From NCBI RefSeq assembly GCF_009765705.1, contig NZ_LMUX01000021.1, positions 89,607 through 153,606 of the forward strand: a stretch of 64,000 nucleotides of DNA, in the 5' to 3' direction. A model generated the notes under the pieces. That model had not been told where the DNA came from. It did not search any database and saw only the letters and a program-made list of their open reading frames with translations. Both the position numbers and the translations under genes were made by a program. Positions 10,804-21,693 of the stretch are shown piece by piece; the stretch's first letter is position 1; the number at the start of each line of letters is the position of its first letter. Source of the stretch: Burkholderia sp. L27(2015). Lineage in GTDB: Bacteria > Pseudomonadota > Gammaproteobacteria > Burkholderiales > Burkholderiaceae.

Positions 10804-12948
10804 TTAGCGCGTCGAACGCGGTTTTGCCGCAGGTTTGACCACGGGTTTTGCCGCGGCGGAGGCGACAGGTTTGGCCGTGGATTTGCTCGCGGTCGTGCCC
10901 TGTGCAGTGCCGGACGTGTCGCCCGTCGTGGCTGTCCTTGCTGGTGCCGCTTTCACCGGCTTACCTGCGCCAGGCCGATTCGTCGCTCTGGATGCCGGCA
11001 GACGCGGTTTGGCAGTGCCGCCTACGCCCGTGTTGTCTTCACCCTCATCGCCGTCGTCATCGTTATCGTTGCGGCGCGCGGCGCCACTTGGGCGCCAAAC
11101 CTGCCCGATCGCCAATGACTTCAACTTGCGCTTGCCGCCGTACCAGACATTGACCAGCCCGCGCGCAAAGAACACCGCGGAGAACATCGACGTCAAAATA
11201 CCGATCACGTGCACCACGGCAAAGCCGCGCACCGGGCCCGAACCGAAAGCCAGCAATGACAAACCGGCGATCAACGTGGTGACGTTGGAGTCGAGAATGG
11301 TCGCCCACGCATGGGTGAAGCCGTTCGAAATAGCCAGTTGCGGCGGCGCGCCGTTGCGCAACTCTTCACGGATACGCTCGTTGATCAGCACGTTGGCGTC
11401 GATCGCCATACCGAGCGCGAGTGCGATAGCCGCGATACCGGGCAGCGTCAACGTGGCTTGCAGCAGCGACAGCACGGCGACCAGCAGCAACAGGTTGACC
11501 GACAGCGCGATCACCGAGAACAGGCCGAACAGCATGTAGTACGCGATCATGAACACGGCGATCGCGGCAAAACCATATTTGACCGAGTCGAAGCCCTTGC
11601 GGATATTGTCCGCGCCCAGGCTCGGGCCGATGGTGCGCTCTTCGATGATGTCCATCGGCGCCGCCAACGAACCCGCGCGCAGCAGCAGTGCCAGGTCGCT
11701 AGCCGCTTCCGTGGAGGCCGCGCCCGTGATCTGGAACCGCTCGCCGAGTTCGGACTGGATAGTCGCGACCGTGAGCACCTGACCCTTGCCTTTTTCGAAC
11801 AGAACGATCGCCATCGGCTTGCCGATGTTGTCGCGCGAAACGCTACGCAACACGCGTCCGCCATCCGCATCGAGGCGGATGCTGACGTCGGGGCGTTGAT
11901 GCTCGTCAAAGCCGGCCGAGGCATCGGTAATGCGGTCACCGGTAAAGATCACCTGCTTTTTCAGCAATACCGGGGTGTTGTTGCCTTGCGTGAACAACTC
12001 GTCGCCGGGAGGCACCGGATCGCCCGGGTTCGGGAAGCGCGGCGCGTCGGCGTCGGCCAGACGCGCTTCGAGCGTGGCGGTACGGCCGATGATGTCCTTG
12101 GCCTTGGCGGTGTCCTGCACGCCCGGCAACTCGACCACGATGCGGTCGTCACCTTGCTGCTGGATCACCGGTTCCGACACACCGAGTTCATTCACCCGGT
12201 TATGCAGGGTCGTGATGTTCTGCTTGATCGCGTTGCTCTGCACGGTGCGCTGCATGGCCGGCGTGAACGTGCCGATCACCTGGAAGCCGGTCGCCGGCGG
12301 CGTGGCGGCGGCACTGGTCCATTGCAGCTCCGAACCGTTCGCGGACAGCAATTGCTTGGCTTGATCCGCGCTCGCGGCATCGACGAAATTGACGATAATC
12401 GACTGATTGACGCGGTTCACGCCGCCATCGCGTATGCCTTTATCGCGCAGCAATGCGCGCGCATCGGCAGCGTCGCTGTCGAGCTTCTTGCTCAAGGCGC
12501 CGTCCATGTCGACCTGCAGCAGGAAGTGCACGCCGCCACGCAAATCCAGGCCCAGGTACATCGGGCGCGCATTGAGCGCGCTCAGCCATTTCGGCGATGC
12601 GCTTTGCAGGCTCAGCGCGACAATGAACGACGGATCGCTTGGATCAGCGTTCAGGGCGCGGTTCACCAAATCTTTCGCATGCAGTTGGGTGTCGGTGTCG
12701 TTCAGACGGACCCGGACTGTGGCGTTATTGGGGTTGTTGTCGAACGAAATGTCGTTGGCAGCGATGTGGTTGTCAGTGAGCGTCTGCTCGATCTGCGCGT
12801 ACACGGCAGGCGTGAGCTTGACGGTCGCCTTACCGCTGGACACCTGGATAGCAGGCGTCTCGCCGAAGAAGTTCGGTAGCGTGTAGAAGAAGCCGATAGC
12901 GAGCGCCACCAGCATCACGACATATTTCCAGAGGGGGTAACGGTTCAT
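10804..12948 (-). CDS. secD: Protein translocase subunit SecD with long low-complexity C-terminal tail
   Basis: SecD, 714 aa against 615 in E. coli. The standard parts are present: N-terminal helix (residues 9-24), periplasmic P1 head with LGLDLRGGVHFLLQVD, and six RND transmembrane helices including GMAIDANVLINERIREE. After the last helix (WYGGKRKLKSLAIGQVW) comes a tail of roughly 100 residues rich in Ala, Lys, Pro, Thr, with an acidic patch (NDNDDDGDEGED) followed by AAKP-type repeats. This cytoplasmic tail explains the extra length; its function is unknown. It is co-transcribed with yajC upstream and secF downstream. Confidence 0.95.
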   Translation of the reverse strand: MNRYPLWKYVVMLVALAIGFFYTLPNFFGETPAIQVSSGKATVKLTPAVYAQIEQTLTDNHIAANDISFDNNPNNATVRVRLNDTDTQLHAKDLVNRALNADPSDPSFIVALSLQSASPKWLSALNARPMYLGLDLRGGVHFLLQVDMDGALSKKLDSDAADARALLRDKGIRDGGVNRVNQSIIVNFVDAASADQAKQLLSANGSELQWTSAAATPPATGFQVIGTFTPAMQRTVQSNAIKQNITTLHNRVNELGVSEPVIQQQGDDRIVVELPGVQDTAKAKDIIGRTATLEARLADADAPRFPNPGDPVPPGDELFTQGNNTPVLLKKQVIFTGDRITDASAGFDEHQRPDVSIRLDADGGRVLRSVSRDNIGKPMAIVLFEKGKGQVLTVATIQSELGERFQITGAASTEAASDLALLLRAGSLAAPMDIIEERTIGPSLGADNIRKGFDSVKYGFAAIAVFMIAYYMLFGLFSVIALSVNLLLLVAVLSLLQATLTLPGIAAIALALGMAIDANVLINERIREELRNGAPPQLAISNGFTHAWATILDSNVTTLIAGLSLLAFGSGPVRGFAVVHVIGILTSMFSAVFFARGLVNVWYGGKRKLKSLAIGQVWRPSGAARRNDNDDDGDEGEDNTGVGGTAKPRLPASRATNRPGAGKPVKAAPARTATTGDTSGTAQGTTASKSTAKPVASAAAKPVVKPAAKPRSTR

Positions 12949-13080
12949 GAATGGGCCGGACTGGAGGGTGAGGGCGCCACCTGGTTAGGTCGGCTGGGTT
13001 GCCCGCCCGGAGAGTTCGGGCGGGCGCGCCTGGCGCAGATATCAAGCAGCAACATCAAGCGGCAGGCGGATCGGACGCGT

Positions 13081-13407
13081 TCAGATCGACTTGATGGTGC
13101 CCTTGGGCAAAACCGTGGTAATCGAGCCTTTCTGCACGGTGATTTCTACGCCGTCGGCGATTTCGAGGCCGATATAAGCATCGCCAGCCTTGGTGATCTT
13201 ACCCACGACACCGCCGTTGGTGACCACTTCGTCGCCTTTGACCATGGCAGCCAGCATGTTGCGCAATTCTTTCTGACGCTTCATTTGCGGGCGGATCATG
13301 ATGAAATACAGCACCGCGAACATTAGAATGATCGGCAGGAATTGCGTCAGGCTGGACTGAATCCCGCCCAAACCGCCAAATTGTGCATACGCATTGGAAA
13401 TAAACAC
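13081..13407 (-). CDS. yajC: Sec translocon accessory protein YajC
   Basis: Small membrane protein of 108 aa (E. coli 110) associated with SecDF. One transmembrane segment (about residues 18-37, ending FIMIRPQMKRQKE) precedes a cytoplasmic domain with GDEVVTNGGVVGKI. The start appears to be GTG at 13407 with GGAG nearby. It lies between tgt and secD, the usual betaproteobacterial and enterobacterial order. Confidence 0.95.
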   Translation of the reverse strand: MFISNAYAQFGGLGGIQSSLTQFLPIILMFAVLYFIMIRPQMKRQKELRNMLAAMVKGDEVVTNGGVVGKITKAGDAYIGLEIADGVEITVQKGSITTVLPKGTIKSI

Positions 13408-13532
13408 TTTTGTTTCTCCATCATCTCTGTCGAATTAACCATGGATTCTATCACTTGGGCATGGCCGGAACGTGGATTTCACTGACTCGGTCATTTAGCC
13501 CACTCGCTAGCGCATTTAGCTGGGTGAGTTAG

Positions 13533-15769
<2,237 letters not shown>

Positions 15770-15807
15770 GTTTTACGGCAGACGCGAAAACCGCTATTGT
15801 ACTTGCG

Positions 15808-17985
15808 ATGAGACTTAAGCCCCAGGCCAACCCCGCCTCAAGCGGCGCAGCAGATGCCGCTTCTTCGACCGCATCCGCCACCAAAGCCCCTGCCCAGCCG
15901 GCCCCCAAGCCGTTGGCGCGCACGGTCGACAAGCTCGGTAAGCTAGGCCTGTCGCGCGATATCGACCTCGCGCTGCATCTGCCGATGCGTTACGAGGACG
16001 AGACCACGCTCACGCCGATCGGCGCTTTGCTGCCGGGCGCCTCCGCTCAAGTGGAAGGGGTAGTGTGCGATAACGAAATTACCTACCGGCCGCGCCGCCA
16101 GTTGATCGTCAAACTTTGCGACGATGAAGGCGATGTGTTGACGCTGCGCTTTCTGAATTTCTACGGTAGTCAGGTCAAGCAACTGGCGGTTGGGGTGCGA
16201 ATCCGCGCGCGCGGCGATGCCCGTGGCGGTTTCTTCGGCATGGAAATGGTCCATCCGGCCTGCCGCGCCGTCGAAGAGGGCGCTGCACTGCCGCAAGTGC
16301 TTACGCCCGTTTATCCGAGCACCGCAGGCGTAAGCCAAGCTTATTTGCGGCGCGCCATCGACAATGCGCTCAAGCGCACGCCGCTGCCCGAATTGCTACC
16401 CGCCGAAATTGTCGATGCGTGCTTGCCGCTCCCCGCGATGCAACTGCAGCAAGCTGTGCAGTTGTTGCACCACCCGGGCGCTGATATTGACGAAAGCGCG
16501 CTGATGGACGGCACGCATGCGGCCTGGTTGCGGATCAAGTTCGAGGAATTGCTCGCGCAACAGCTCTCGCTCAAGCGTGCCCAGGAGCAGCGTCGTAGCC
16601 GTTCCGCGCCGGTCATGTTGCGTCACGCCCAAGGCGCATCGGGCACGGCGCAGGCCTCATTGGTGGCCCGTTTCGAGGCGACGCTGCCGTTTTCGCTGAC
16701 CGCGGCTCAGCGTCGAGTGTGGGCCGAGATCGGCGCCGACATGGCCGTGCCGCACCCGATGCAGCGTCTGCTGCAAGGCGACGTCGGCAGCGGCAAGACG
16801 ATCGTGGCGGCGCTCGCCGCGGCCCAGGCGATCGATGCCGGCTACCAGGCCGCGCTTATGGCGCCCACTGAAATTCTCGCTGAGCAGCATGCGCGTAAGC
16901 TGCGCGGCTGGCTGGAGCCGCTCGGCGTCGAAGTCGCTTGGCTGGCCGGCAGCCTGAAGGCCAAACAGAAGCGCGCGGCACTCGAAGCGATAGCGTCGGG
17001 CGCGGCCCAACTCGCCATCGGCACGCACGCGATCATTCAGGACGCGGTCGAATTTGCCCGGCTCGGCATGGTCATTGTCGACGAGCAGCACCGTTTCGGG
17101 GTGCAGCAGCGGCTGGCGTTACGGGCCAAGGCGCAGAACGCCGCCGATGGCGCCCGCGATTTCCAGCCACACCAGTTGATGATGAGCGCAACGCCGATTC
17201 CGCGCACGCTGGCGATGACGTACTACGCCGATCTCGACGTCTCGACCATCGACGAATTGCCGCCGGGCCGCACGCCGGTGCTGACCAAGCTGATCAGCGA
17301 CGCTCGGCGCGACGAAGTGATCGCGCGGGTACGCGAGGCGGCGCTGACCGGTCGACAGGTGTATTGGGTGTGTCCCTTGATCGAGGAAAGCGAGGCGCTG
17401 CAACTGCAAACCGCGGTGGATACGCACGAAACGCTGACACTGGCCTTGCCTGAATTGAAAGTCGGCTTGGTGCACGGGCGCTTGAACCCGGCTGACAAGG
17501 CTGCCGTGATGGAGGATTTCACGCAGGGCGAGCTCAATCTGCTGGTGGCGACCACGGTGATCGAAGTAGGTGTGGACGTGCCCAATGCCTCATTGATGGT
17601 GATCGAGCACGCCGAGCGCTTCGGGCTTGCGCAACTGCATCAGTTGCGCGGTCGCGTTGGGCGCGGCAGCGCGGCGTCGGTGTGCGTGCTGATGTATGCC
17701 GGCCCGCTTTCGCAAACCGCGCGGGCACGGCTGCAGACCATGCGCGAAACCAACGACGGCTTTGAAATTGCACGCCGCGATCTTGAGTTGCGTGGGCCCG
17801 GCGAATTCCTGGGCGCACGGCAATCGGGCGCGGCGATGCTGCGATTTGCCGATCTCGAACAGGATGCGTGGTTGATCGAACCGACCCGGCAAGCGGCTCA
17901 AACCATGCTGCAGGACCATCCGGAGGCGGCCACTCAACACTTGAACCGCTGGCTGGGCGGGCGCGAGCACTATTTGAAAGCTTGA
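15808..17985 (+). CDS. recG: ATP-dependent DNA helicase RecG
   Basis: Branch-migration helicase that reverses stalled replication forks and processes D-loops and R-loops; 725 aa (E. coli 693). Residues 1-45 are a low-complexity Ala/Pro/Ser extension, then the wedge (OB-fold) domain follows, then the helicase motor with Walker A GDVGSGKT, the DEQHRFG box, SATPIPRTLAMT, and the C-terminal QLRGRVGRG motif. The ATG at 15808 avoids overlap with the divergent queA, although no good ribosome-binding site is seen. The extra length is explained by the N-terminal extension. Confidence 0.95.
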   Translation: MRLKPQANPASSGAADAASSTASATKAPAQPAPKPLARTVDKLGKLGLSRDIDLALHLPMRYEDETTLTPIGALLPGASAQVEGVVCDNEITYRPRRQLIVKLCDDEGDVLTLRFLNFYGSQVKQLAVGVRIRARGDARGGFFGMEMVHPACRAVEEGAALPQVLTPVYPSTAGVSQAYLRRAIDNALKRTPLPELLPAEIVDACLPLPAMQLQQAVQLLHHPGADIDESALMDGTHAAWLRIKFEELLAQQLSLKRAQEQRRSRSAPVMLRHAQGASGTAQASLVARFEATLPFSLTAAQRRVWAEIGADMAVPHPMQRLLQGDVGSGKTIVAALAAAQAIDAGYQAALMAPTEILAEQHARKLRGWLEPLGVEVAWLAGSLKAKQKRAALEAIASGAAQLAIGTHAIIQDAVEFARLGMVIVDEQHRFGVQQRLALRAKAQNAADGARDFQPHQLMMSATPIPRTLAMTYYADLDVSTIDELPPGRTPVLTKLISDARRDEVIARVREAALTGRQVYWVCPLIEESEALQLQTAVDTHETLTLALPELKVGLVHGRLNPADKAAVMEDFTQGELNLLVATTVIEVGVDVPNASLMVIEHAERFGLAQLHQLRGRVGRGSAASVCVLMYAGPLSQTARARLQTMRETNDGFEIARRDLELRGPGEFLGARQSGAAMLRFADLEQDAWLIEPTRQAAQTMLQDHPEAATQHLNRWLGGREHYLKA

Positions 17986-18092
17986 ATGCGCGCGACTGGG
18001 GTTGGCGGGCAAGCAGGGTCGGTGTATAAGAACTAAAATCTATTGAGATTGCATGTTCGATTGTTTGTGTTGTTTCTTTATGGCGCTTGCTC

Positions 18093-19055
18093 ATGACGCT
18101 TACTGAATTGAAATACATCGTCGCAGTGGCCCGCGAACGGCACTTTGGCCGGGCTGCCGAAGCCTGTTTTGTTAGCCAGCCCACCTTATCGGTTGCGATC
18201 AAAAAGCTCGAAGACGAGCTCAATATCCAGATTTTCGAACGCGGTACCAGCGAGGTCAGCGTCACCCAGATCGGCGAACAGATCGTCGCCCAAGCGCAGC
18301 GCGTGCTGGAGCAGACGCTCGCCATCAAGGAAATCGCCAAACAAGGCAAGGATCCTTTGCTCGGGCCGCTGCGCCTGGGCGTGATTTACACCATAGGACC
18401 GTACATCCTGCCCACGCTGGTGCGACGGATGATAGATACCGTCCCGCAGATGCCGCTGATGCTGCAGGAGAATTTCACGCTCAAGTTGATCGAACTGCTC
18501 AAGCAGGGTGAAATCGACGTCGCCATCATGGCCTTGCCATTTCCGGAAACGGGTTTGATGGTGCGCCCGCTCTATGACGAACCATTCGTGGTGGCCTTGC
18601 CCAAGGGCCATCCGTGGGAAAAGCGCAAGGCCATCCACGCCGAAGACCTGAAACAGGAGACCATGCTGCTGCTGGGCAACGGCCATTGTTTCCGCGATCA
18701 TGTGCTGGGCGTGTGCCCGGAGCTGATGCGTTTTTCGCAAAATGCCGATGGCATCCAGAAGACCTTTGAAGGGTCGTCGTTGGAAACCATACGCCATATG
18801 GTTGCCAGCGGCGTGGGTATCACCGTGCTACCGCGTACCTCCGTGTCGGATTTCGACGGTGAGCATATGAACAGTACCGACAGCGGCATGTTGACTTATG
18901 TGCCGTTCGAAGCGCCGGTCCCCGACCGGCGCGTGGTGTTGGCCTGGCGCAAGAGCTTTACGCGCATGCCGGCGATCGAAGCGATTTGCAAGGCAGTGAT
19001 GTCGTGCGAACTACCTGGCATCGAGATGCTGGATTTACCGGCGCAGATGAGTTGA
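18093..19055 (+). CDS. oxyR: Hydrogen-peroxide sensor OxyR
   Basis: LysR-family regulator of 320 aa with an N-terminal winged helix-turn-helix (residues 1-60) and a peroxide-sensing domain. The redox pair is C199 and C208 in GNGHCFRDHVLGVCPE, at the same numbers as in E. coli OxyR, so disulfide-based sensing of peroxide is expected. The ATG at 18093 gives the classic MTLTELKYIVAVARERHFGRAAE start. It lies directly upstream of the catalase-dps locus on the same strand but ends in its own strong terminator, so it is likely to control those genes in trans from their own promoter. Confidence 0.96.
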   Translation: MTLTELKYIVAVARERHFGRAAEACFVSQPTLSVAIKKLEDELNIQIFERGTSEVSVTQIGEQIVAQAQRVLEQTLAIKEIAKQGKDPLLGPLRLGVIYTIGPYILPTLVRRMIDTVPQMPLMLQENFTLKLIELLKQGEIDVAIMALPFPETGLMVRPLYDEPFVVALPKGHPWEKRKAIHAEDLKQETMLLLGNGHCFRDHVLGVCPELMRFSQNADGIQKTFEGSSLETIRHMVASGVGITVLPRTSVSDFDGEHMNSTDSGMLTYVPFEAPVPDRRVVLAWRKSFTRMPAIEAICKAVMSCELPGIEMLDLPAQMS

Positions 19056-19104
19056 CGCGATTGCGCAACGATGACTACGCGACAGGGCCCTGCGTCGCAA
19101 CTCG

Positions 19105-19130
19105 GCGATACGGCTAAGCGATACGACTAA
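19105..19130. repeat. 13-bp tandem duplication downstream of oxyR
   Basis: GCGATACGGCTAA (19105-19117) is followed directly by GCGATACGACTAA (19118-19130), one mismatch. It sits between the oxyR stop and the oxyR terminator and has the same character as the other spacer repeats in this window. Confidence 0.7.
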
Positions 19131-19170
19131 ACGAAGCGAATCGGTACACGACGCTCGATCGCTCGAAAAC

Positions 19171-19196
19171 AAAAACCCGCAGACGCGGGTTTTTTT
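19171..19196 (+). terminator. oxyR: Intrinsic terminator of oxyR
   Basis: Stem AAAACCCGC / GCGGGTTTT with AGAC loop, followed by an unbroken run of T to 19196. It is a strong rho-independent terminator about 120 bp after the oxyR stop, separating oxyR from the catalase promoter. Confidence 0.92.
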
Positions 19197-19217
19197 ACGA
19201 TTGAGGCGCGCTATTCA

Positions 19218-19260
19218 ATAGATATATTTTATTGATTAGTCTGTTTTGATAGTATTTAAT
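19218..19260 (+). promoter_or_regulatory. Candidate sigma-70 promoter of the catalase locus, with possible OxyR half-site
   Basis: In an AT-rich patch unlike its surroundings, TTGATT (19232-19237) and TTTAAT (19255-19260) are separated by exactly 17 bp and match the -35 and -10 consensus at 4 and 5 of 6 positions. Immediately upstream, ATAG-N7-TTAT (19218-19232) resembles half of the OxyR consensus ATAG-N7-CTAT. OxyR control is expected from the neighbouring gene, but the second half of the binding site is not convincing. Confidence 0.5.
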
Positions 19261-19306
19261 AAGATTCTTCCGTGGTCACCGATAGCGCGTCAGAACGGAG
19301 GAATAC

Positions 19307-19423
19307 ATGCAAACCAGCTCACATCACCCCCTGAATTTCAGCACGTTGAATTGGCTGGCCAGTTTCGACATTGTCAAAACAGTCGTCACCGAAGCGCTAG
19401 TGCATCGCGCATTAGCGGTCTGA
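19307..19423 (+). CDS. Small ORF (38 aa) between catalase promoter and catalase
   Basis: An unannotated reading frame of 38 codons starts with ATG at 19307, 4 to 5 nt after a strong GGAGGA ribosome-binding site (19297-19302). It lies about 45 bp downstream of the candidate promoter -10 box and 124 bp before the catalase start. The peptide begins MQTSSHHPLNFSTLNW and ends in EALVHRALAV. I know no family for it. It has one Trp and no Cys, so it is not an obvious amino-acid attenuator peptide. It might be a regulatory leader, a small stress protein, or noise; the strength of the Shine-Dalgarno is what makes it worth recording. Confidence 0.5.
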   Translation: MQTSSHHPLNFSTLNWLASFDIVKTVVTEALVHRALAV

Positions 19424-19546
19424 ACGCTTCGTAGCCGCTGCCGGCTTTAGCGAGCACTCTCCCGCTGCTTTTCTTGCCTATCCCTGGGCGCCGGTTGTTC
19501 GTGGGACCGCGCCCATCAATTCACTACAAGACTGAAGAGAAAAATC

Positions 19547-20988
19547 ATGACCTCATCCAAAATGACCAACGGCGTCGGCGCTCCGGTTGCCGATAACCAG
19601 AATTCGTTGAGCGTCGGCGCACGCGGACCGCTCGCGCTGCAAGACGTGTGGTTGCTCGAAAAACTCGCGCATTTCGACCGTGAGGTCATTCCCGAGCGGC
19701 GCGTGCATGCCAAGGGGTCTGGGGCCTTCGGGACCTTGACCGTCACGCACGACATCAGCCGCTTTACGAAGGCCGGTGTATTCAGTGAAGTCGGCAAGCA
19801 AACGCCTTTGTTCATGCGTTTTTCGACCGTGGCGGGCGAGCGTGGCGCGGCGGACGCCGAACGCGATGTGCGCGGCTTTTCGGTCAAGTTCTATACGGAC
19901 GAAGGTAACTGGGACTTGGTCGGCAATAACACGCCGGTGTTTTTCATCCGCGATCCGCTCAAGTTCCCCGATTTTATTCACACGCAAAAGCGCGACCCGC
20001 AAACAATTTGCGTAATCCCGTGGCGGTGTGGGATTTCTGGTCACGTCATCCGGAGTCGCTGCATCAAGTCACGATATTGATGAGTGATCGGGGCATTCCG
20101 CAAAACTACCGGCAGATGCATGGCTTCGGTTCGCACACGTACTCGCTGATCAATGCGAACAACGAGCGCTTCTGGGTGAAATTCCACTTCAAGTCGATGC
20201 AGGGCATTGCGAACTACACGAACGAAGAAGCCGGCCAAGTGGTGGCCAGCGATCGTGAAAGCGCCCAGCGCGATCTGTTCAATCACATCGCGCAGGGTAA
20301 CTTCCCGAAATGGACGGTGCGTATCCAGGTGATGCCCGAAGCCGATGCGGCGGTCTATCCGATCAACCCATTCGACGTGACCAAAGTATGGCCGCACAAG
20401 GACTATCCGTTGATCGACGTGGGCGTGCTGGAGTTGAATCGCAACCCGGCCAATTATTTCGCGGACGTGGAACAGGCCGCATTCACGCCGGCCAATGTGG
20501 TGCCCGGTATCGGATACTCGCCCGATCACTTGCTGCAAGGGCGGCTGTTCTCGTATGGTGATGCGCAGCGCTATCGGCTCGGCGTCAACCATGCGTATAT
20601 ACCGGTCAATGCCGCACGTAGCCCCTCGCATGCACCGCACCGGGACGGCGCGATGCGCACCGACGGTAACCTCGGCGGCACGGTGAACTACGAACCCAAT
20701 CGGTTCGGCGAGTTCGCCCAGACTCCGTCGGCGGCTCAACCGCCGCTGCCGGTGAGCGGTGCGATCGGCCACTACGATCATCGCGAGGACGGCGACTACT
20801 ACAGCCAGCCGGCCGCCTTGTTCCGTTTGTTCGACGAGGCGCAACGGCAGCGTTTCTTCAACAATATCGCAAGCGCCATGCAGGGCGTGCCTGAAGATAT
20901 CGTCGCGTGCCAGCTCGAGCATTTTCGCAAGATCGATCCGGCCTATGCCGCAGGCGTGGAGATCGCGTTGGGCCGCAACGTGAGGTAA
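19547..20988 (+). pseudogene. Monofunctional haem catalase, broken by a one-base frameshift
   Basis: Small-subunit (clade 3-like) catalase, about 480 codons when joined. The first part (19547-20005) carries the catalytic histidine H54 in [12 protein letters not shown] and the catalytic Asn in VGNNTPVFF. The rest (20008-20988, another frame) carries [20 protein letters not shown], the haem-ligand tyrosine in [13 protein letters not shown] and an intact C-terminus. The expected KRDPQTNLRNP is broken at 20003-20006, where one C seems to be missing; restoring it joins the frames perfectly. As written, translation stops at 20080 after about 24 aberrant residues. It could be a real recent null mutation or a sequencing error. 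It lies between oxyR and dps. Confidence 0.9.
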
Positions 20989-21003
20989 TGAAGCCCGGCG
21001 TCT

Positions 21004-21027
21004 GGCGACCGGCGACCGGCGACCGGC
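21004..21027. repeat. 7-bp tandem repeat (GGCGACC) upstream of dps
   Basis: GGCGACC occurs three times in a row (21004-21024) and runs into a partial fourth copy. It lies in the 133-bp spacer between the catalase and dps. Confidence 0.75.
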
Positions 21028-21121
21028 GTGCGCATTGCACGCCGTGTCGGCCGAACTGTTTCAAGATAAACTGGGGTCGGCATCCGTACGAAATTGCAAC
21101 TGATCTTCTAAGGAGTGAGTT

Positions 21122-21610
21122 ATGGCGAAAAAAAATCCGCCCCCAAGTGTCAATATCGGCATCAATGACAAAGACCGCAAGAAAATCGCGGAAGGGTTGA
21201 GCCGTTTGCTCGCCGACACGTACACCTTGTACCTGAAGACGCACAATTTTCACTGGAACGTGACCGGCCCGATGTTCAATACATTGCACCTGATGTTCGA
21301 AGGGCAATACACCGAGCTGGCGCTGGCCGTCGATTCGATCGCCGAGCGCATCCGCGCGCTGGGCTTTCCGGCGCCGGGCAGCTACAAGGAATACGCGAAG
21401 TTGTCGTCAATTCCGGAAGCGGAGGGCGTGCCCGAGGCCAATGAGATGATCCGCCAACTGGTGGAGGGCCAGGAAGCCGTGGTGCGCACCGCGCGCGGCG
21501 TATTTGCGCTGACCGACGAAGTCCACGACGAACCGAGTGCCGACTTGCTGACCCAACGCATGCAAATCCATGAAAAGACCGCATGGATGTTGCGCGCGAT
21601 GCTGGGCTGA
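21122..21610 (+). CDS. dps: Dps-family ferritin-like DNA protection protein
   Basis: Protein of 162 aa expected to form a 12-subunit shell that oxidises and stores iron and so prevents Fenton damage. The intersubunit ferroxidase residues fit the Dps spacing: H44 and W45, H56, D71 and E75 match E. coli H51, W52, H63, D78 and E82 in register. The N-terminal lysines (MAKKNPPP) are compatible with DNA binding. AAGGAG precedes the ATG. It follows the catalase by 133 bp and precedes a bidirectional terminator. The oxyR-catalase-dps neighbourhood suggests peroxide induction. Confidence 0.92.
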   Translation: MAKKNPPPSVNIGINDKDRKKIAEGLSRLLADTYTLYLKTHNFHWNVTGPMFNTLHLMFEGQYTELALAVDSIAERIRALGFPAPGSYKEYAKLSSIPEAEGVPEANEMIRQLVEGQEAVVRTARGVFALTDEVHDEPSADLLTQRMQIHEKTAWMLRAMLG

Positions 21611-21640
21611 ACTGCCGGCTGCGACCCACGTGATCGAAAA

Positions 21641-21667
21641 AAAGCGCTGAACTTCAGCGCTTTTTAT
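21641..21667. terminator. Bidirectional intrinsic terminator between dps and the chemoreceptor gene
   Basis: AAAAAGCGCTGAA (21641-21653) and TTCAGCGCTTTTT (21655-21667) form a hairpin with A/T tracts at both ends. It serves the rightward dps and the leftward chemoreceptor, whose stop codons lie 31 bp and 27 bp away. Confidence 0.92.
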
Positions 21668-21693
21668 TTGCCATTTTCCCGCCGTCCGTATGC

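Noticed and set aside
11311-12879. Long open frame of more than 500 codons antisense to secD, and similar long frames opposite phnS, tgt, queA and others.
   Set aside because: They mirror the codon structure of well-conserved genes in GC-rich DNA, have Arg/His/Gln-rich translations of shadow type and no recognisable domains.
19991-20080. Programmed frameshifting to make the full catalase.
   Set aside because: There is no slippery heptamer, no stimulatory Shine-Dalgarno-like element at the right distance, and catalases are not known to use recoding. A one-base deletion or sequencing error is simpler.
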